Origin: Mucor racemosus
Taxonomy: Eukaryota > Mucoromycota > Mucoromycetes > Mucorales > Mucoraceae
Length of the DNA stretch: 64,000 bases
NCBI GenBank assembly: GCA_027405735.1
Contig: JAPEHQ010000001.1
Coordinates: forward strand, 4,464,001-4,528,000
Direction of reading: 5' to 3'
Part shown: piece after piece, positions 58,714 through 64,000 of the stretch
Position numbering within the stretch: position 1 is the first letter of the stretch
How the letters are laid out: each line of letters opens with the position of its first letter
Program-made: the position numbers and the translations under genes
The notes under the pieces: generated by a model
Databases searched by the model: none
The model's input: the letters and a program-made list of their open reading frames with translations, nothing else
What the model was told of the DNA's origin: nothing

Positions 58714-59285
58714 ATGGTCAATACAACATCATCTTCATCTTTCATTCCTTTCGCTATCATCTCGGGTTTCTTTGCTGCTTTATCTTCGGTGTTTGCAAAG
58801 CTATTTTCAGATGAAAGAACTGCTTTGTTTCTTTCGTACATCTCGGGACAATTCAATCTTGTTCCTGAAAAAGTAAATATACAAAAACATGTTTTGAAAT
58901 AATATCAAAATACCAACATACATGCTAGACATCTTTGCTGGTAACAAGAGGTGTTTGCTTTATTCTGATATTTGGCTGTAATTCTGTCATGTGGGCTACA
59001 TTTACAAAGGCTCTCAACGCCGCAACATCTTCTGTTCAAGTATCCATTGTAAACGGAGCTGTGAATTTCAGTGCATCAGTAAGAATTGCATTTGATCATT
59101 TACCAGGACTAAAAATCTAACACGAACTCATATAGGCTATTTTGGGTTATTTAGTATTTAATGAGCCTTTAGCATTAAGATGGTGGATTGGTGCTAGTTT
59201 CATTTTAGCAGGTACCATCTTATTATCACAATCACAAAAGAGATTAGAAGAACAAGAAAAGAATGTTGATAAAAAGAATGATTAA
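58714..59285 (+). CDS. EamA/DMT-type small membrane protein, TMEM42-like
   Basis: Exons 58714-58872, 58929-59078 and 59136-59285; 152 residues. Four helices: PFAIISGFFAALSSVFAKLF, VCFILIFGCNSVMWATFTKA, the small-residue helix around VSIVNGAVNFSASAILGYLVF, and IGASFILAGTILLSQS, ending in a charged tail. Helix pairing and the N-S-x-M-W pattern match the half-size drug/metabolite transporter family to which TMEM42 belongs. Substrate unknown. Start chosen at MVNTTSSSSF; no upstream ATG is in frame. Its stop is 17 bp from the convergent hydrolase stop. Confidence 0.82.
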
Positions 59286-59302
59286 AATAAAAAGTTTATT
59301 TA

Positions 59303-60163
59303 TCAAAGGACTCGTTTACAGAATGTTAAAATGGTTTTACCAACTTGCTCTCCCTGATCTAAAATAACCATATGTCCAGCATCTTTAACATAAACACGCT
59401 CAACATCCACACCTTGTTCAACACTCAATTGATACAACAGTTCCATTTCAGGCTTAGTTAAAACATCTTGGTCAGAGATAATCAATAAAGTAGGCACTTT
59501 TGTTACAACATTATAAGAGACAGGAGGATCTGAAGGATTGGGAAGCATGGTTCCTACGGCAACAGCACATTCATAAAGTGCATGATTTGATATAAGCTGC
59601 ATAGCTCGTCTAGTTTGTTCTTGACCATAGGGAGTAACGGATGATTGAATAATAGCTGATTTAGTCCATTCTAAATCTTCTAGAGTAGCTTTTCTTTCAG
59701 CATACAAATCCCAGCCTAACCGAGAAATTTCGAGATGAGGGATGCCTGATGCAATTGGAATAATACCAGCTAATTCAATCCCTTCTTTCTTGTCTCTACT
59801 TAACTTTTCAGCGTAGAGTAATGTAATCATACCACCCATAGAAAATCCTGCTAAAAATAAATGAACCTTGCTGACACCTTGGTAATGATTTTGCTTGATT
59901 TCCTCGAGCATAATGTCAATATCTTGAAGAACATCATCAAATGTCCAAGTAATTTTCTCAGGATCGATAGTCTCATCCTCCTCAAGTTGAGATTGACCAT
60001 GATATCGTACATCCATAAGCAAAACACGATAACCTTGTCCAATAAGTATTGGAGTGACAGTCTTGAAATGTTGTAAATCACCACCGGATCCATGAATCAT
60101 TAAAATCAAAGGATTGCTTGCAGAATTTTCCAAACCAAGTATTCTATAATAATTACTTACCAT
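59303..60163 (-). CDS. Alpha/beta hydrolase
   Basis: Intronless, 286 residues. LILMIHGSGGDLQHF supplies the HG oxyanion-hole motif; VLLMDVRYHGQSQL is the second conserved block. The nucleophile elbow is LAGFSMGGM (Ser of G-x-S-x-G), the acid lies near LLIISDQDVLT, and the catalytic His is in DAGHMVIL. This is the serine hydrolase layout; length and the GHM motif suit a small esterase or C-C hydrolase, but the substrate cannot be told. There is no signal peptide, so it is probably cytosolic. It is convergent with the TMEM42-like gene with just 17 bp between stops. Confidence 0.88.
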   Translation of the reverse strand: MVSNYYRILGLENSASNPLILMIHGSGGDLQHFKTVTPILIGQGYRVLLMDVRYHGQSQLEEDETIDPEKITWTFDDVLQDIDIMLEEIKQNHYQGVSKVHLFLAGFSMGGMITLLYAEKLSRDKKEGIELAGIIPIASGIPHLEISRLGWDLYAERKATLEDLEWTKSAIIQSSVTPYGQEQTRRAMQLISNHALYECAVAVGTMLPNPSDPPVSYNVVTKVPTLLIISDQDVLTKPEMELLYQLSVEQGVDVERVYVKDAGHMVILDQGEQVGKTILTFCKRVL

Positions 60164-60860
60164 GGTCGTTTTATTTAACTAATTATCTATATAGTAGGCT
60201 TTTGATTATGTATTATATGATTTCCAACCAGTTTTTTTATATTGTTTTCAGTTCTTTTGTTCGATGATTTAGGAAGGTGGTGCAAATTTCCTGCTTTATA
60301 AGGGTCCGCTTTTCAGTCTGGAATTTTTGGGTTAAAATATACTCCTGTCTGGTATTTAAGTAACATCCCTGTCCATGTATTTCATAATTTAGGATAACGA
60401 GAATAAAAAGATATTAGTTGTCTTGCTTAGGTCAGAGCCCCCCCCCCTCCCTGATTTCTTTCCACTAAAAATGCGATCTTAAATGCTCATCTTCATATCT
60501 GACGAAATCGCCTATCTGCCTAAAAAATGCAATACTAAATAACTATCGTAAACACTTTGACTATACTTTAATATCATTTATATGAGTTTATCCTACAGAA
60601 AAATGAGTTCCTTTGAGTGGGAATAAGCATTGTGTTACTGCCACGAAAACAGGCGCTTTAATGCAAGATCATTGAAAATCTCCACCACAGTAATCATTAC
60701 TAATTGACCAAATGGATGTAATAAAAACTTAAATATAACTATATTATATGATTTATATCTTCAGCTAAATATTAAACTGCTAAAATTATCAGAAACCCTA
60801 CATCTTCAAAGAATTATTTTATGCGCTTCTTGTATTACTCGAAGCTCAAACCTGGGCAAA
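60164..60860. other. Intergenic, no gene; C10 run
   Basis: A run of ten C (60438-60447) stands out in AT-rich DNA. No coding or RNA feature seen. Confidence 0.45.
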
Positions 60861-60960
60861 CACTACGGCCGAACTATGCTTCCCATGGGCATAATGATTT
60901 GCACCGATGGGCAAAATAAAAAGTTTCGTGCAGATCAGGCAGCCCAAATGAGCAGAGCAA
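60861..60960. repeat. Family E module, partial copy 3
   Basis: Begins CACTACGGCCGA as at 7397 and continues with GGGCATAATGATTTGCACC, GGGCAAAAT and GTGCAGATC words; diverged after ~60 bp. Confidence 0.5.
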
Positions 60961-61549
60961 TGAGATCAAGGTTTTTTAGTCAATCTATTAAAGTATATCA
61001 ATCATAATATAATTAATAACGAACATAATTTGAATGGTTTAAAGCAGATGTGAGTTACTCTGATTCAACAGAATTGCTTTATTGACGAGATATATCAATT
61101 TGAAATTTGGGGTTTGAAAGAGTTCTGTCCATGTTCTTCTTTCGGCAGACAAATGGGAACAACGGCAACAACCTGTTTGGCAACACTCAAAGTATTCATG
61201 CCTTTGTAAATTTCTGTTTGTAACACACAAAATTGACTGATTTAGGGTTATTTTTCTTTTTTCTTCCCCACTGTTTCCTCAGATCTTTTATTTATGTTTA
61301 AAACTACAACAAAAAGACCAATATTTTTTTATAAACTGAAATAAAGTAGCAGGTACAAGTACATGTTTTTCCTTTTGTTTATTTGGAAATGAACTATTAA
61401 TTTTTAACGTTAGGGAGCGTTATAATATTTTTCTCGAACAAAAAAAGCATCCAAGATTTAGTCATTTTGTTCCATCGTCTACGTTATAATCAATGCTTTT
61501 TTGGTTTAAAATCAATGTCTACTTGCAAAGGAATTGGTGATTATAAAAG
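60961..61549. other. Intergenic, no gene
   Basis: AT-rich; no shared repeat recognised and no coding feature. Confidence 0.35.
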
Positions 61550-62374
61550 TATGTATACATATTTATAGTAATAAGCTTGAATCAAGTAGGTACAGCATCG
61601 CAAATTCTTGAAAAAGTTCTCAAGTATTCTAAAATCTCTTATTTTTAAGACTTACAAGGCTTATAAGCGGAATATTAATTTAGAAAATTATTTTTGTCCA
61701 GATCATCAATTTTGACATTTTTTAATTTTTTTTTTTGGATTTTGCAAATCTAGAGTTAATTATACTACCAATTGTGAAAAAAAAAATATGAACATGTACA
61801 GAATTTAGCGCTCTATCTGCTCCATAAAAAATAACAAACATTTTTATTGCAAAATATTACATAAAAATCCTTTAACCAAAAATCCGTTTTTGGGACAAAA
61901 GTACAAATTTTTATTACTTAACATTTAATATTAAGCTTTTATAAAATGTGTATTACTCATAGCTACAATTTTCTCTCACAATGTTGTATATTTAAATGTT
62001 AATTTTAGTATCAAAATTTGATTTTTCTGTTTTTTGATCCAAATCATGAGTGTTGGTAAGGGTAAAATGAGTCCCGAAAATGTCCGCTACAAAATCTGAA
62101 TTTTCAGACCGTACATGGTTAAGTATAAGAAAAGTTGAAAAAAAAACGCATTTTTATTTAAAATTTAGATATATACCATAGTATAAGAGACTTAGCCGTT
62201 CAATCTTGCTATGCTCAATTACGGCGTCGCTCTAATGGCTCGCTTTTGCAGTTTTTTAATGAATGTATGATATGGCAGACGGTTTTTTTTCTGGTAAAAA
62301 ATTTTATGTTTGTATTGTAGTAGTAACAGATATTGCCTATTTTTTTGTTTAGTTTATAATTCATGCGCTGTAAT
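61550..62374 (+). repeat. Repeat family B, copy 2
   Basis: Collinear with 6570-7396 in the same orientation, ending at the same CATGCGCTGTAAT boundary. Differs by scattered substitutions and small indels. Confidence 0.85.
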
Positions 62375-62545
62375 GCTGCTTTTACATTGACTGAAATGCG
62401 CAATTTAGCAGGGTTTTAATTGCGCTAAATAATGTAAAGCCTTGAAAATCCCTTTCTACGTGCGTTGTTTCTCTCGTTTTGTTTTCATATTCGAAAAATA
62501 TATTATTCACCGTTTGATAAAGCATATCAGACTATTTTCAAGCTG

Positions 62546-62735
62546 GTTGTGGAATAGGCACAGATATTTACGGAAAAAATATAAAAAAACAATAGGAATT
62601 CGACTAGATAACATTAGGGTTTCATTATCAAGTTAAATTCTACTTGAGGACTTTTGTAGTAAATAAATGTCCTCTCTATATAGTTTTCATCAAAAAAATT
62701 AGTAGGTAAACATTCCTAATCCATACATAGCCAGT
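62546..62735 (+). repeat. Repeat C, copy 2
   Basis: Matches 24300-24480 and shares the peptide KKYKKTIGIRLDNIRV in an open frame (62442-62636). Confidence 0.65.
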
Positions 62736-62848
62736 AATACCCCTTGTCAGATATAAGTCTTGATAGTAACCAATCGGTGTATTCATAGAGTTCATGGGTC
62801 ATTAATCATAATGGTGTGATTAGGTCCACATTAGATTGATTGGTCTTT
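62736..62848. other. Spacer before the solo LTR, includes left TSD
   Basis: No gene. The last five bases (62844-62848, TCTTT) are the target-site duplication of the LTR. Confidence 0.5.
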
Positions 62849-63196
62849 TGTTACGCCAGGAGATTATATCAATCTCAAAGCTAAAATATGTACTAAATCA
62901 TTTAATAAAAATAAAGGAAAACTGTTATAAAATGAAAGAGCACACTAAAACTAAAGAACTTTATTATAAGATCGAACCATCTTCTTTTATATTCACATTC
63001 TCTAATTATATAACCTGTTTAAATGAGTCTATTTATATATATACATATATCCAATCAAATCTAGGTGACACACACTAGTTCCATATTCCTGCATACACGG
63101 AGCTTCATAACATAATCCACAGCAATGTAGAACTTAACATATCAAACTGTGTCGTAATCTTAACCAAGAAATGCACCCAGATCTGTGGATGCAACA
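62849..63196 (+). mobile_element. Solo LTR (348 bp), copy 2, with perfect TSD
   Basis: TGTTACGCC ... GGATGCAACA, same length as 7711-8058. The flanks are TCTTT (62844-62848) and TCTTT (63197-63201), a perfect 5-bp target-site duplication as made by LTR-retrotransposon integrases. A solo LTR with intact duplication arises by recombination between the two LTRs of a former element. Confidence 0.92.
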
Positions 63197-63201
63197 TCTT
63201 T

Positions 63202-63376
63202 AACTATAAGCTGCTAGGATCGAAGCTCGGTAGAAAGGTTATATTAGTATGAATCAGCATATATTATTTAGTATTGTAATGTCTATTCATGCCAGCTGTA
63301 TTTTAATTGAGAATCTGATGAAATGGAGATCAATATAGTGGATAAATGTGTACATATTCCATAAACGTCATGCATA
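63202..63376. other. Spacer, no gene
   Basis: AT-rich; nothing recognised. Confidence 0.3.
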
Positions 63377-63552
63377 CGAGCACAACGCTAAGCCTGTATG
63401 TGCAGAATTATAGATTCTGTCCATGTGCATCATGACATTAATCCCATGTGTGCATATTAGTAGAATCGCCCATAAGCATATCATTATTCCTATTTATGCA
63501 TAATAATAAAATCTGGCCATGAGCATAATGAGCCGATTGTATGGGCACAAAT
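63377..63552. repeat. Family E module, copy 2 (uninterrupted)
   Basis: Matches 7537-7710 from GAGCACAACGCTAA to GTATGGGCACAAAT and continues with TGGTTTATATACAG, whereas in copy 1 the LTR begins exactly after CAAAT. This shows the pre-insertion state of the copy 1 locus. Confidence 0.7.
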
Positions 63553-63697
63553 TGGTTTATATACAGTATGAGTATCGTGCCGTTCTCAAAATTCCATTGC
63601 ATTTTTGGGTCATTATCAAACGAGGTCTCAGGTTTGGTTTACACTAGAATATAATAAAATTTATTTAAAATAAATCAGTTTTACATTTAATTTTTAT

Positions 63698-63997
63698 TTA
63701 TAATTTTAGTTTTTTCATGATGGGTGCTATTTCATCAATTATCATATCATTTTTATTATTGTCTAATATTTTTCTTTTTTTGTCTTTATTTTTATCTTTA
63801 TTGTATGTTTTAAATTCATATACCTTTCTTAATCTTTTATTTGAACCATTTTTTTTCATATAAATTTCATAGCACCCATCCTTTTGTTTTATTTTATATT
63901 CTGCCAAATCATATTTTTTCATATCTTTTATAAATATACTTCGTTTAATATTGTATTTATATTTATCATTTACTATCATTTGAAATATATCTTCCAT
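63698..63997 (-). CDS. AT-rich, Lys-rich hypothetical ORF at the window edge
   Basis: 99 codons on the minus strand, from an ATG at 63997 to a stop at 63698. Extremely rich in Lys, Asn, Asp and Tyr (KNKDKKRKILDNNKND), with one longer ordered-looking stretch (YDLAEYKIKQKDGCYEIYMK). Its composition differs from the other genes here. The ATG lies three bases from the window end, so the frame may extend beyond. Lysine-rich AT-driven composition is seen in relics of large DNA viruses and in random AT-rich DNA alike; no domain recognised. Confidence 0.35.
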   Translation of the reverse strand: MEDIFQMIVNDKYKYNIKRSIFIKDMKKYDLAEYKIKQKDGCYEIYMKKNGSNKRLRKVYEFKTYNKDKNKDKKRKILDNNKNDMIIDEIAPIMKKLKL

Positions 63998-64000
63998 ATT

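Overview
The window is fungal nuclear DNA, most likely from the Mucoromycota (Mucorales-like); I cannot name a genus. The evidence is an AT-rich background, intron-dense genes with short GT-AG introns, a GPI-type chitin deacetylase, a dysferlin-domain Pex-like protein, a hybrid 7TM-RGS receptor, and non-LTR and DIRS-type retroelements. No tRNA, rRNA or CRISPR array was seen. Exon coordinates below come from reading splice sites and checking that every joined frame stays open to the stop.

Layout. 1-10100 is a transposon graveyard: a non-LTR reverse transcriptase cut by the window edge (FADN in place of FADD), interspersed repeats called here A, B and E, a DIRS-like relic, a relic resembling dynein intermediate chain, and a solo LTR. 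10161-16204 holds a TMEM14-like protein, an Eps15/Ede1-like EH protein, a pseudouridine-5'-phosphatase-like HAD enzyme (convergent, 22 bp away) and a 7TM-RGS receptor. 16205-24500 holds repeat A and an apparently intact LINE (ORF1 + ORF2) with a target-site duplication; its 5' end lies exactly at the ORF1 start codon. 25505-34817 holds a Thr-rich disordered protein, MCM5, arginyl-tRNA synthetase and a Pex23/30-like membrane protein. 36024-37290 is another repeat A copy. 38083-50155 holds a DUF2235 hydrolase, a Rab GTPase, a four-TM protein, an orphan protein and a GBF1/Gea-type ARF exchange factor. 50156-53404 is intergenic, with repeat A interrupted by a hAT-like MITE. 53405-60163 holds a chitin deacetylase, nucleoporin Nup54/57, a TMEM42/EamA-like protein and an alpha/beta hydrolase. 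60164-64000 is again repeats (B, C, E, a solo LTR with perfect TSD) and an AT-rich Lys-rich ORF at the edge.

The host genes are mainly housekeeping: replication licensing, tRNA charging, endocytic and Golgi traffic (EH protein, Rab, ARF-GEF), nuclear pore, and wall or membrane functions. They form no evident pathway cluster. The most unusual material is in the repeats: five copies of a ~1.3 kb non-coding family in both orientations, nested insertions with readable target duplications, and a module of spaced GCAC/GTGC half-sites found at three places.
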